Positions 54,261-62,878 of a stretch of 64,000 bases of DNA are shown here, piece after piece (positions within the stretch are counted from its first letter, which is position 1; each line of letters opens with the position of its first letter). The stretch is taken from NCBI GenBank assembly GCA_036493915.1, contig DASXPA010000247.1, positions 1 to 64,000 of the forward strand. Reading direction: 5' to 3'. The position numbers and the translations under genes are program-made. This DNA comes from Palsa-1392 sp036493915 (lineage in GTDB: Bacteria > Verrucomicrobiota > Verrucomicrobiia > Chthoniobacterales > UBA10450). The notes under the pieces are model-generated. The model did not search any database. It was not told the DNA's origin and was given only the letters and a program-made list of their open reading frames with translations.

Positions 54261-54397
54261 CTCAGACAGCAAACTGGACACGCCGGAGCACGTCCAGGCT
54301 CCGGAGCTTGAGCTGCCGTCGCCAGGTAAATCTTCGCGAGCCGCTCAGGCTTTTCCGGATTGTCTCGAGGCCTTCTTTCGTCTATAACGCCCTTCCC

Positions 54398-54997
54398 ATG
54401 AAATATCACACCTACGTTCTTTTCGGCGCCCCCGGCAGTGGCAAGGGAACGCAAGGCCGCTCCCTCGGTTCCATCCCACGTTTCTTTCATTGTGCTTGCG
54501 GCGATGTTTTCCGCACCCTCGATACTCGCACGAAAGTCGGCCGCGCCTTTCTCGAATACTCCAGCAAAGGCCAGCTCGTGCCGGACGAGATCACGGTCGA
54601 GCTCTGGCGGGCGCACATCGACGCCGCGGTCGAAGCGCACGAGTTCAAACCCGACATCGACGTTCTCGTGCTCGACGGCATCCCGCGCAATGTCGGCCAG
54701 GCGAAGATCATGGATACGATGATCGACGTGCAGAAAGTTTTCCACCTTTCCTGCCCGAACCGAGACGCCCTTTTCACCCGGCTGAAAAAGCGCGCTCTCA
54801 AAGACAACCGCCTCGACGACGCCAATGAAGAAGTGATCAAACGCCGTCTTCAGACCTACGAGACCGAATCCAAGCCGGTGCTCGAACATTACCGCGATCG
54901 GGTGCAGCTTGTGGACGCGACGGAATCTCCCGCGAAGGTGTTGTTTCACATCCTCGGGACGGTCGCAAATGGGAACCATGAGTCAGCAGCAGTTTGA
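54398..54997 (+). CDS. Adenylate kinase-like nucleoside monophosphate kinase
   Basis: 199 residues from ATG 54398. P-loop LFGAPGSGKGTQG, then HCACGDVFRTLDTRTKVGRA, LDGIPRNVGQAKIMDTMIDV and RRLQTYETESKPVLEHYRDR. It is shorter than standard adenylate kinase, and the zinc-type LID domain is absent or minimal (short-LID type). Start codon choice follows the conserved first strand KYHTYVLFG. It could be the cell's adk or a paralogue, so no symbol is given. Overlaps the next small gene by 20 nt. Confidence 0.85.
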   Translation: MKYHTYVLFGAPGSGKGTQGRSLGSIPRFFHCACGDVFRTLDTRTKVGRAFLEYSSKGQLVPDEITVELWRAHIDAAVEAHEFKPDIDVLVLDGIPRNVGQAKIMDTMIDVQKVFHLSCPNRDALFTRLKKRALKDNRLDDANEEVIKRRLQTYETESKPVLEHYRDRVQLVDATESPAKVLFHILGTVANGNHESAAV

Positions 54998-55226
54998 AAA
55001 TTTCACCGCCTCCAGCCTTTATTGCGAGAAATGCAAAGCCGCGATGCCGGTGCGGGAACGACTTCTCTTAGTCCTGCCCGATCGCGAGCTCTACGATTAT
55101 CTTTGCACCGGCTGTGCTTCTTCGGTCGGCCAGCGCGAAGTCACTGCCGGCGACAAATTGATGGCGCGTGCCGCGGCGCCGCGACGCCCGCGCCGAGCGA
55201 TCGCGCCCGGCGGGGTCGTACCCTGA
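54978..55226 (+). CDS. Small two-CxxC zinc-ribbon protein
   Basis: 82 residues from ATG 54978. YCEKCKAAMPVRERLLLVLP and YDYLCTGCASSVGQ give two CxxC pairs about 30 residues apart, a likely single zinc site. The C-terminus is Arg/Ala/Pro-rich. Soluble, function unknown. Set 6 nt before fmt and overlapping the kinase gene, so part of the same transcript. Confidence 0.75.
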   Translation: MSQQQFENFTASSLYCEKCKAAMPVRERLLLVLPDRELYDYLCTGCASSVGQREVTAGDKLMARAAAPRRPRRAIAPGGVVP

Positions 55227-55232
55227 CGCGGA

Positions 55233-56189
55233 ATGCGAATCGTCTTCATCGGCACGGGAGAGATCGGTGTGCCGACTTTGCGGGCATTGCTCGCGTTGCC
55301 GCAACACGAAGTCGTGGGCGCGGTCACGCAACCCGACAAACCGGTCGGCCGCGCGCAGCGAATCCAGGCGTCGCCGATCAAGATGGAGCTACGCGAAAGA
55401 TCGGTGCCGGTGCTCCAACCGCGCCGAATTCGCGAACAAGTTGCGATCGATGAAATTCGCGCGCTCGCGCCCGAGGTCATTGTCGTCATGGCTTACTCAC
55501 AAATCCTGCCCCGCAGTCTGCTCGCGATTCCTCGCCTCGCGTGTCTCAACCTGCACGCGTCGCTCCTCCCGAGGCATCGCGGCGCCGCGCCCATCCAGGC
55601 CGCGATCGTCGCCGGCGACGGGGAAACCGGCATCACCGTTATGTACATGGATGAGGGGCTCGACACGGGCGACATCCTTTCGCAGTCGCGCCTAACGATC
55701 GGGCCTAACGAAACCGGTGGCTCGCTCCACGATCGCCTCGCGGAGCTCGCACCGGCTGCGCTGCTCAATGCGCTCGCTCGACTAGCTGGAGGGACCGCGC
55801 CGCGCAGCGCGCAAGACAACTCGCTCGCGACCTATGCGCCAAAGTTGGAACGGGAAGACGGCCGAATCGACTGGTCCGAAACCGCGGAAGCCCTTGAGAG
55901 AAAAATTCGTGCCTTCGATCCCTGGCCGGGCGCATTCAGCATCCTCAGCGACGCCGCCGGGAAATCGCGCCACTTGAAAATCTTTCGCGCCACCGTCGTA
56001 GCCGGGGGCGGTGACCCCGGCTCGGTCGCCCACCCTTCGGGCACCATCGTCGTCGCTACTGGCGTAGATTCTTTGCGCCTCGACGAGGTCCAGCTCGAAG
56101 GGAAACGTCGGATGAGCGCGGCTGAGTTTTTTCGAGGTTTTTCCTCCCCAACCGTCCATTTCTCATCGATCATCGCCCCGCATGGATAG
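55233..56189 (+). CDS. fmt: Methionyl-tRNA formyltransferase
   Basis: 318 residues. Formylates initiator Met-tRNA. MRIVFIGTGEIGVPTLRALL, VTQPDKPVGRAQRIQASPIK, CLNLHASLLPRHRGAAPIQA (catalytic Asn-His and SLLP loop), MDEGLDTGDIL and the C-terminal tRNA-binding domain (KIRAFDPWPGAFSIL). Two GCCTAACGA copies 13 bp apart (55690 and 55703) encode RLTIGPNETGG. Overlaps pyrH by 8 nt. Confidence 0.96.
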   Translation: MRIVFIGTGEIGVPTLRALLALPQHEVVGAVTQPDKPVGRAQRIQASPIKMELRERSVPVLQPRRIREQVAIDEIRALAPEVIVVMAYSQILPRSLLAIPRLACLNLHASLLPRHRGAAPIQAAIVAGDGETGITVMYMDEGLDTGDILSQSRLTIGPNETGGSLHDRLAELAPAALLNALARLAGGTAPRSAQDNSLATYAPKLEREDGRIDWSETAEALERKIRAFDPWPGAFSILSDAAGKSRHLKIFRATVVAGGGDPGSVAHPSGTIVVATGVDSLRLDEVQLEGKRRMSAAEFFRGFSSPTVHFSSIIAPHG

Positions 56190-56901
56190 GCCCGCCTACA
56201 AACGCATCGTCCTGAAACTCAGCGGCGAAGCGCTTCGCGAGAGTGGCGGACGCGACACAATCTCGCCGCAAATCGTGAAGGAAATCGCGCGTCAGGTGCA
56301 GGAAGTTTTCGGGCTTGGGGTGCAGATTTGCATCGTCATCGGCGGCGGAAATATCTGGCGCGGGCTCGCCGCCAGTCATCGCGGAATGGATCGCACGACC
56401 GCCGATTACATGGGCATGCTTGCGACCGTCATCAACGGCCTGGCCCTACAAAGCCAGCTCGAACAAAGTGGCGTCGTCACGCGGGTGCAAACCGCGATCG
56501 AGATGCAAAACGTCGCCGAGCCGTTCATCCTCCGCCGCGCGATTCGCCATCTCGAACAAGGTCGCGTCGTGATCTTTGTTGCCGGCACCGGAAACCCTTA
56601 TTTTTCGACCGACACGACCGCTGCCTTGCGCGCGAGCGAGATCGGCGCCGACATCATTCTGAAGGCGACAAAAGTCGACGGCATATACGACCGGGATCCG
56701 AACCTGCACAGCGACGCGCAGCGTTATGACCGCATCAGCTACACCGACGCCCTAACGAAAAGGCTACAGGTCATGGACTCGACCGCCTTCAGCCTTTGCA
56801 TGGACAACAAAATCCCGATCGTCGTTTTCGACATGAACAAGCCGACGAACATCCGCGACGCCGTCCTCGGCCGGCCGGTCGGCACGCTCGTGACCGATTA
56901 G
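56182..56901 (+). CDS. pyrH: UMP kinase
   Basis: 239 residues. YKRIVLKLSGEALRE (phosphate-binding start), VIGGGNIWRGLAASHRGMDR, RTTADYMGMLATVINGLALQ, VIFVAGTGNPYFSTDTTAAL, VDGIYDRDPNLHSDAQRYDR and FDMNKPTNIRDAVLG. Hexameric bacterial UMP kinase in pyrimidine biosynthesis. Followed closely by frr, the classic pyrH-frr pair. Confidence 0.97.
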   Translation: MDRPAYKRIVLKLSGEALRESGGRDTISPQIVKEIARQVQEVFGLGVQICIVIGGGNIWRGLAASHRGMDRTTADYMGMLATVINGLALQSQLEQSGVVTRVQTAIEMQNVAEPFILRRAIRHLEQGRVVIFVAGTGNPYFSTDTTAALRASEIGADIILKATKVDGIYDRDPNLHSDAQRYDRISYTDALTKRLQVMDSTAFSLCMDNKIPIVVFDMNKPTNIRDAVLGRPVGTLVTD

Positions 56902-56940
56902 CGATTGCGCATCCCCGTTGAGCAGCTTTCTTCCATTTCT

Positions 56941-57501
56941 ATGAGCGCCGAAGACATTCTCCTCGAAGCCGAAATGACGATGGAAAAAAGCGTCGATTAC
57001 ATGATCCACGAATTCGCCGCCGTGCGCACCGGCAAGGCTTCGCCGGCCCTGGTCGAGAATGTCGATGTCGATGCCTACGGTTCGTCGATGAAGTTGAAAC
57101 AGCTCGCCCTTATCACCACGCCAGAGCCACGTTTGCTCGTGGTGCAGCCCTTTGACGCCGCCACCGTGCGCGACATCGAGAAGGCGCTCAAGGAATCGAA
57201 GATCGGTATCACGCCGCTCGTCGACGGAAAAGTGATTCGGCTGCCCGTGCCGGAATTGTCCGAGGAGCGGCGCAAGGATCTTGTAAAATCGCTCAAGCAA
57301 ATGGCGGAAGAGGCGCGCGTCCGGGTGCGCGGAAACCGCCGCAATGCGATGGAAGAAGCGAAGAAAATGGAGAAAGCCGGCGAGGCGACGGAAGACCAGC
57401 TGCGCGATATGGAAGCGGAGATCCAGAAATTAACCGACCGCTTCGTCAAATCGATCGAAGAACATCTCGAGCGGAAAGATGCCGACGTGATGAAGGTCTA
57501 G
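56941..57501 (+). CDS. frr: Ribosome recycling factor
   Basis: 186 residues from ATG 56941, 39 nt after pyrH; 12 codons upstream are open without family match. Signature FAAVRTGKASPALVENVDVD, MKLKQLALITTPEPRLLVVQ, VIRLPVPELSEERRKDLVKS and VRVRGNRRNAMEEAKKMEKA. Splits post-termination ribosomes with EF-G. Confidence 0.97.
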   Translation: MSAEDILLEAEMTMEKSVDYMIHEFAAVRTGKASPALVENVDVDAYGSSMKLKQLALITTPEPRLLVVQPFDAATVRDIEKALKESKIGITPLVDGKVIRLPVPELSEERRKDLVKSLKQMAEEARVRVRGNRRNAMEEAKKMEKAGEATEDQLRDMEAEIQKLTDRFVKSIEEHLERKDADVMKV

Positions 57502-57599
57502 TTATTGGAGCATTGGCTGTCTCAGCGGACCACGATGCTGCTCCCAGGGCGCTGCCGTAACGGATCCGAAGCAATGGCCGGGCTTTCAAACAGCGCGCA

Positions 57600-59480
57600 C
57601 TACAACAGCACTTCGATCGCGGCGGCGACTTCCTGAGCGCTGACCGCTTTCATGCAGCGGAAATCGAGCGGGCATTTGCGCAGAAAACAGGGACTGCACT
57701 CGACCTGATGCCTAACGACCAAGCTTTTCTTTCCGAGCGGTCCGGTGAGGCGGGGCTCGGTTGAACCGAAGACTGCGACCACCGGCACGCCAAGAAGGGT
57801 CGCGAGGTGCATCGTGCCGGTATCATTCGTGAGCAACAGCTCGCAGCGGCGCAGCTCGTCGATCAGTTGCTCGAGCGTCGTCTTGCCAATGAGGTTGGTA
57901 CAAGTTCCGCCAAAAGCAGCCGCCACCTGCGCCCCTACTTCTTCGTCCTTCGCGGTTCCAAAAAAGACCCAGTGACCGCTGATGGCCGCGGCCGTTTCCG
58001 CGAATCGCTCCGGCAGCCAGCGTTTCGCCGGCCCATACTCGGCGCCCGGACAAAGCCCCAATCGGCGCTCGCCCGCGGCGGCGAGCGGCGGCGATGAAAC
58101 CGCGATGTCACCTGCCTCTGCGCTCGTGCCTAACGATCGTGCGAGATCGAGATAGTGCTCCACCTGATGCGGTGGCGGACCGGGCCGTTCGATCTTCGGC
58201 ACGACCTGATTTAGCAACCAGCGCCGGTGACGCCCGGCATAACCGACCCGCCGCGGCAGTCCGCCCAGCCAAAGCTCGAGAGCGCTGCGGAAGGAATTTG
58301 GAAAAGCGATCCCGACATCGAAAGGCGCCTCCAGTCGCAAAGCCCGCCGCACCGCGCCTAACGACATTTTGCCTAACGAAATTACGGCATCGACTTCCGG
58401 CACGAGCCGCCAGATCGCAGCGATTTTTTCCGGCGCGAGAATGGTGATATGCGCGTCCGGCCGCCCGCGTTTGATCGCGCGCACCGCCGGCACGCTCATG
58501 ACGCTGTCACCGAGCCAGTTACTCGCGCGGATGAGGATGCGAAAGGGCTGGAGGGCAGCGACGCTGTCGCCCGCCACGAAGAGGCCGCGTTTATATTGCG
58601 TCAGGAGCCAGTTTGGCTTCGGGGTTTTCCATCGGTTGTGGACCCAAAACCAATCCTCCGGCGCGCGCCGGATCTCGTCGGCGATGACTGCGTTGGTCTT
58701 GGCGGTGAGCGAGGCGACGGTGTCGTCAGGCTGACCGTAGGCTGGAGAAAAAACGAGGCGCCATTTTGCGAGGCCGTCGGTGTAAAGGGCGGCGCCAAAA
58801 AGAGCGGCGCCAGTGCGCTTGCAAAGCACGCCGGCCAGCGGTGAAGTCGAGGCGAGCCGCCCGAAGAATGGCGTCCACATTCCGGCGTCGCCAGCGTGCT
58901 GATCGCTGAGGATCCCGATCATTCCGCGGTCGCGCAGGAGTCGGATGGCTTTTCCGAAACCCTCGCTGCGATCGAACAAGCGCAGGCCAAAGCGCGCCCG
59001 TTGCCGACCGACGAATTCGTCGATCCGACGATTGCGCAATTTCTGATAAACCGTGCCGAGCGGAACGTAATCAAAGCAATAGGGTAGGATTTGCACAAAG
59101 AGTTCCCAGTTCCCAAGATGACTGAGCGCGAGAACCACTGGTCGACCGGCGCGTAGCTGGCGATGGACTTCGTCGGCGCCTTCCATCGCGACGAAGTTCG
59201 CGACCTCGCTCTGCGGCAGGCTATTGAGCTTCGCGCCGCTGAGCAGATTTGCCCCGAGCCTTTGAAAGTGACGGCGGACGATGCGCTTTTTTTCCGCCTC
59301 TGATAACTCGGAGCCGAACGCGATTTGGAGATTGTGTCGCGCGAGTTCGCGATACTTTGGAAGCCCGAGCCAGGCGAAAAAACCGAGGATTTCGCCGAAC
59401 GAAAAGACCGCGCGCAGAGGGAGCGCGACAGTGAGGGCAAGCGCGGCGCGGTAGAAATGGTAAACGCAGAAATCGAGCAT
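57600..59480 (-). CDS. LpxL-type lipid A acyltransferase fused to GT9 heptosyltransferase
   Basis: 626 residues in one frame. Residues about 1-300 are a lysophospholipid/lipid A acyltransferase (HtrB/LpxL): LPKYRELARHNLQIAFGSEL, catalytic HLGNWE (HX4E), GMIGILSDQHAGDAGMWTPF and WFWVHNRWKTPKP. Residues about 320-626 are a glycosyltransferase 9 (ADP-heptose:LPS heptosyltransferase) domain: ILIRASNWLGDSVMSVPAVR, RLGLCPGAEYGPAKRWLPER, LLTNDTGTMHLATLLGVPVV and FGSTEP. The two normally separate steps of lipid A acylation and inner-core heptosylation are joined at the inner membrane's inner face. Four exact motif copies, two encoding SLGKMSLG. Confidence 0.9.
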   Translation of the reverse strand: MLDFCVYHFYRAALALTVALPLRAVFSFGEILGFFAWLGLPKYRELARHNLQIAFGSELSEAEKKRIVRRHFQRLGANLLSGAKLNSLPQSEVANFVAMEGADEVHRQLRAGRPVVLALSHLGNWELFVQILPYCFDYVPLGTVYQKLRNRRIDEFVGRQRARFGLRLFDRSEGFGKAIRLLRDRGMIGILSDQHAGDAGMWTPFFGRLASTSPLAGVLCKRTGAALFGAALYTDGLAKWRLVFSPAYGQPDDTVASLTAKTNAVIADEIRRAPEDWFWVHNRWKTPKPNWLLTQYKRGLFVAGDSVAALQPFRILIRASNWLGDSVMSVPAVRAIKRGRPDAHITILAPEKIAAIWRLVPEVDAVISLGKMSLGAVRRALRLEAPFDVGIAFPNSFRSALELWLGGLPRRVGYAGRHRRWLLNQVVPKIERPGPPPHQVEHYLDLARSLGTSAEAGDIAVSSPPLAAAGERRLGLCPGAEYGPAKRWLPERFAETAAAISGHWVFFGTAKDEEVGAQVAAAFGGTCTNLIGKTTLEQLIDELRRCELLLTNDTGTMHLATLLGVPVVAVFGSTEPRLTGPLGKKSLVVRHQVECSPCFLRKCPLDFRCMKAVSAQEVAAAIEVLL

Positions 59481-59527
59481 GCGGTTCCGCCAGCGCCGGC
59501 TGGGAGGTGTGCGCGAGCACCGTAAAT

Positions 59528-59577
59528 TTGGCTGCGAGCGGCTGCAATCATTATAATGTGCCGCTGTGCAGCGGCAC
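59528..59577 (+). promoter_or_regulatory. Promoter and start-codon hairpin of the GT2 gene
   Basis: TTGGCT (59528-59533), 18-nt spacer, perfect TATAAT (59552-59557). A perfect inverted repeat GTGCCGCTG-TG-CAGCGGCAC (59558-59577) encloses the GTG start at 59566. The expected transcript start is within a few bases of that codon. Confidence 0.55.
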
Positions 59578-62004
59578 CCTCTTCACCTCACGCCTACGGA
59601 TTTTGCGAAGTGCGTCGCGCGGGAATTTTCACCGGCGCGCCTGCTCCTGATCGGCCGCGAGACGGAACACCTTCTCGCGGAATGGCCAGGCGACACGGCT
59701 GAGAAGACCAGCCGGGCGAGCCTCGAAGATTTAGCGACTTCGCAAAACGGAAGCGAACCGCCTTTCGATCTTACGATCTGGTTTTATCCGCCTGAGATGG
59801 AGGCGGCGGAGGGTTCTGCGCAATTTGATCGCCTAACGAATTCAGCAAATCGCCTTCTCTTGTTGCCAGCGCCAGGCACGAATCCCACGCGCCGCCGCCC
59901 GGAGCTGGTCCGGCGTCTCGTGGCTGGCGGGCTTTTTCCCGTTTACGAATCGGAGATCGTCGAGCTCGAGCCGGACGCGGTGCTCCTTAGCCGGACGAAA
60001 GCTGGCTCGGCGGAGTCGCTCGTACCTGCGATCGAGATCGGATTTTCCCGGGTAAACACGCAGCTGCGGCGAGTCCGCAGAACGCTCCGCACCCGCCTCT
60101 CCGAATTAGAAGCGGCCGATCGTCACATCGCGCGACTCGAGCAAAAGATCGTCCAACTGAAGCAGGCGAAGCGCGACCTGAAACAGCTCAAGGCCGAAAA
60201 GCAGGCTCTCCGCAAATCGCCCGAGCGCAAGATCGGTCAGGTCCTCCTCGCGCCTTATCGGCTCCCGCAAAAGCTCATCCGCGAGATCCGCAAGCGCCAT
60301 CCGCAGGCCGCGCCCGATCCCCGGCGTCCCGCTTCGCCTAACGAATACCAGCGCTGGCTGCAACGGCACCAGGCGACCCCGGAGGAGTTGGCGCAAATGC
60401 GCCTGGAGTCGCGCACATTTTCCTATCGACCGCTGATCAGCGTGATTACGCCGGTCCACAACACGCCGGTGGTCTGGCTCGAGCAGGCAGTCGATTCCGT
60501 GCGCGAGCAGGCTTACGAAAATTGGGAGCTGAAGCTGGTCGACGACGGTTCAACCGATGACGATACGTTGCATGCACTCGTTAGGTTGGAAGCGAGCGAC
60601 ACGCGGATTCACCTTTCCCGCTTGGAAAAATCCGCCGGCATCTCCGCCGCCTCCAATATCGGTATCGAGAAGTCCAAAGGCGACTGGATCGGGCTCCTCG
60701 ATCACGATGATTTCCTCGAGCCGGATGCGCTCTACCAAACCGCAAAACTGCTCCAGCAACACCCCGATGCCGACCTGATTTATTCCGACGAAGACAAGAT
60801 CACCGAGCTCGGATTTGAAGCGCCGTTTTTCAAACCGGAGTGGTCGCCCGATTTTTTCCTCTCCTACAACTACGTTTGCCATTTCACCACGCTTCGGCGC
60901 GACCTCGTGCGTAAGCTGGGCGGGTTTCGCTCGCAGTTCGATTTCGCCCAGGACTACGATCTTTATCTGCGGGTCATCGCGCGTTCGCCGCACATTTATC
61001 ACGTGCCGCGCGTGCTCTATCATTGGCGACGCAGCCCCGGCTCGACTTCCACCAGTTTCCGCGCCAAGCCGGACGCGCTCGAAGCGGCCCGCAGCGCGCT
61101 CAGCGACTACCTTGTCCGGGCCGACCAGCCCGGACACGTCGCGGTCGATTGGAACACGCATGCCTTTCGCATCCGACGCGACATCGTTGAGGAAAAACGC
61201 ATCGCCATCATCATCCCGACGCGCGACCGCATCGATCTGCTCGCCCGCTGTGTCGCAAGCGTTGAGGAAAAAACGCGCTACGGGAGATTCGAGATCGTCA
61301 TCGTCGATAACGACAGCGAAACTGAGGAGGCGTGCGCTTATTTCGGGCAAACGCGCCACCGCGTGCTCCAGTTCCCCGGACCCTTCAATTACTCGGCGAT
61401 CAACAACTTCGCGGTCGAGCAGACCGACGCGCCGTGGTTGCTTTTTTTGAATAACGACGCGGAAGTGATCGACCCCGAATGGCTTACCTCGATGGCCGAA
61501 CACATCCAGCGGCCGGAAGTCGGTGCGGTTGGCGCGCGCCTTCTGTTTCGCGACGGGAGCGTGCAACACGCCGGTATCGTCCTCGGCGTGCGCGGAACGG
61601 TGAAGCACGCCTTCTGCGGATTCGCCGGCGATTCCCCGGGCGTCTGTCGGCAATTGCAGGTCACGCGCAACTACAGCGCGGTCACCGCCGCCTGTCTCCT
61701 CACCCGGCGCGATGTTTTTGAAAAGATCGGAGGATTTGATGAAGAGCAGCTCCCGGTCATCTTCAACGACGTGGACCTTTGTTTGAAAATGCGCGCGGCC
61801 GGTTACCTCGTCGTCTACACGCCCTTCGCGAAGCTCTATCATGAGGAGTCGGCGACGCGGCGGCTGAGCGTCGAGCCGATCGAGCTCGCCGTTCTGCGCG
61901 AGCGTTGGCCGGAGGTAGTCGAGCGCGATCCTTATTACAATCCCAATCTCTCCCGCGATCAGGCCGACTTCTCGTTAGGCGAACCGGTCGGTGCGCTCTC
62001 ATGA
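59566..62004 (+). CDS. Double GT2 glycosyltransferase with N-terminal coiled coil
   Basis: 812 residues, GTG start. Residues 1-180 have a Rossmann-like pattern (ARLLLIGRETEHLLAEWPGD, FDLTIWFYPPEMEA) without a clear cofactor motif. A coiled coil follows at about 195-240 (ARLEQKIVQLKQAKRDLKQL). First GT-A domain at about 285-520: LISVITPVHNTPVVWLEQAV, KLVDDGSTDDD, GLLDHDDFLEPDAL. Second at about 540-800: IAIIIPTRDRIDLLARCV, IVDNDSETEEA, LFLNNDAEVIDPEWL, EKIGGFDEEQLPVIFNDVDL. Two sugar-transfer sites suggest polymer or O-antigen/S-layer glycan synthesis. Overlaps the next gene by 4 nt. Confidence 0.88.
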   Translation: MQRHPLHLTPTDFAKCVAREFSPARLLLIGRETEHLLAEWPGDTAEKTSRASLEDLATSQNGSEPPFDLTIWFYPPEMEAAEGSAQFDRLTNSANRLLLLPAPGTNPTRRRPELVRRLVAGGLFPVYESEIVELEPDAVLLSRTKAGSAESLVPAIEIGFSRVNTQLRRVRRTLRTRLSELEAADRHIARLEQKIVQLKQAKRDLKQLKAEKQALRKSPERKIGQVLLAPYRLPQKLIREIRKRHPQAAPDPRRPASPNEYQRWLQRHQATPEELAQMRLESRTFSYRPLISVITPVHNTPVVWLEQAVDSVREQAYENWELKLVDDGSTDDDTLHALVRLEASDTRIHLSRLEKSAGISAASNIGIEKSKGDWIGLLDHDDFLEPDALYQTAKLLQQHPDADLIYSDEDKITELGFEAPFFKPEWSPDFFLSYNYVCHFTTLRRDLVRKLGGFRSQFDFAQDYDLYLRVIARSPHIYHVPRVLYHWRRSPGSTSTSFRAKPDALEAARSALSDYLVRADQPGHVAVDWNTHAFRIRRDIVEEKRIAIIIPTRDRIDLLARCVASVEEKTRYGRFEIVIVDNDSETEEACAYFGQTRHRVLQFPGPFNYSAINNFAVEQTDAPWLLFLNNDAEVIDPEWLTSMAEHIQRPEVGAVGARLLFRDGSVQHAGIVLGVRGTVKHAFCGFAGDSPGVCRQLQVTRNYSAVTAACLLTRRDVFEKIGGFDEEQLPVIFNDVDLCLKMRAAGYLVVYTPFAKLYHEESATRRLSVEPIELAVLRERWPEVVERDPYYNPNLSRDQADFSLGEPVGALS

Positions 62005-62744
62005 AAAAAACAGACTCGAATCTCTGGCACGGCCTCACGGCCGAAGCGCAGGCCGCGCTCACCCAGCGTGACTACAGCGTGCGCGATCTCGCACAACAAA
62101 TCGCCGAGGTCGGCGTCGACGCCGGGAAAGTTGCCGCTGTCGATCGGGGGCAGCCGGAGATCGTGAAGATCTGGATTCCCGGGGTGGAAGTTTTTTCGCG
62201 GACGATTCATCCGCAACGCCACCGTGGAGCGTTCGGTGAGTTCGTTAGGCGGGACGAAGGCCCGCTCGCCCGGATCAGTCTCTGGCCAAAACAATGGTCC
62301 GCCGCGCGGATGTTTCCGCAAACCGCTAAAGGCTTTCACGTTCACCCGCCGAACATCCCCGAGGGTGTCTCGCCTAATGACTGGTTTCAGCGGCTCTTCG
62401 TCGGCGAGCCGGAGAATTTTTCCCTGCGCCGCTACGAGGGCGAACAATGGGATGTGATGTTTTTTGTCCAAGGCCGCACGGAGATGATTTTGCGTGAGGC
62501 GCGTGCTGGGATGCCGCCGCGGGCAATGCGCCTCTTCATCGATGGCGATAATCACCGCGGGGCGAACAATGTCGCGGTCGTGATTCCGCCCGGCGTGGGG
62601 CACGCCGTTCGGGTCGAGGGTTCGGAGGATTTGATCATGGTCTATGGCACAAGCACGTCGTTCGTCGCGGAGTGGGAAGGACGGATTGGGAGCGAGATCG
62701 AGACGGCGCAGCTGCCCGAGGCGTGGGCAAAATTTCTTCAGTGA
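62001..62744 (+). CDS. RmlC-like cupin (dTDP-4-dehydrorhamnose 3,5-epimerase-like)
   Basis: 247 residues from ATG 62001 (ATGA overlap with the GT2 stop); the upstream open frame is a shadow of the GT2 gene. TIHPQRHRGAFGEFVRR, KGFHVHPPNIPEG and VVIPPGVGHAVRVEGSEDLI resemble the sugar-epimerase cupin barrel, with the family's catalytic His likely in KGFHVHP. The N-terminal 55 residues are extra. Coupling to the GT2 gene points to nucleotide-sugar supply for glycan. Sequence is divergent, so activity is uncertain. Confidence 0.75.
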   Translation: MKKTDSNLWHGLTAEAQAALTQRDYSVRDLAQQIAEVGVDAGKVAAVDRGQPEIVKIWIPGVEVFSRTIHPQRHRGAFGEFVRRDEGPLARISLWPKQWSAARMFPQTAKGFHVHPPNIPEGVSPNDWFQRLFVGEPENFSLRRYEGEQWDVMFFVQGRTEMILREARAGMPPRAMRLFIDGDNHRGANNVAVVIPPGVGHAVRVEGSEDLIMVYGTSTSFVAEWEGRIGSEIETAQLPEAWAKFLQ

Positions 62745-62746
62745 CT

Positions 62747-62853
62747 TGTCATCCCGAGCGGAGCGAGGGATCTCTCTTCTGGAATGAGCGCTTCCTCATC
62801 GCTTGCAGGCGATCATTGCAGATGTGAGATCCTTCACTTCACCCAGGATGACA
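62747..62853. repeat. 107-bp inverted-repeat element (TGTCATCC type), second copy
   Basis: Begins TGTCATCCCGAGCGGAGCGA 2 nt after the cupin stop and ends AGGATGACA, with imperfect terminal inverted repeats of about 30 nt. Same family as 11605-11709. Fills the gap before the methyltransferase gene. Confidence 0.8.
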
Positions 62854-62878
62854 ACGGGGCCATCGGCGATCTCCAGCC

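Noticed and set aside
60550..61842. 430-codon minus-strand frame opposite the GT2 gene
   Set aside because: Shadow of two recognisable glycosyltransferase domains; no protein family character.
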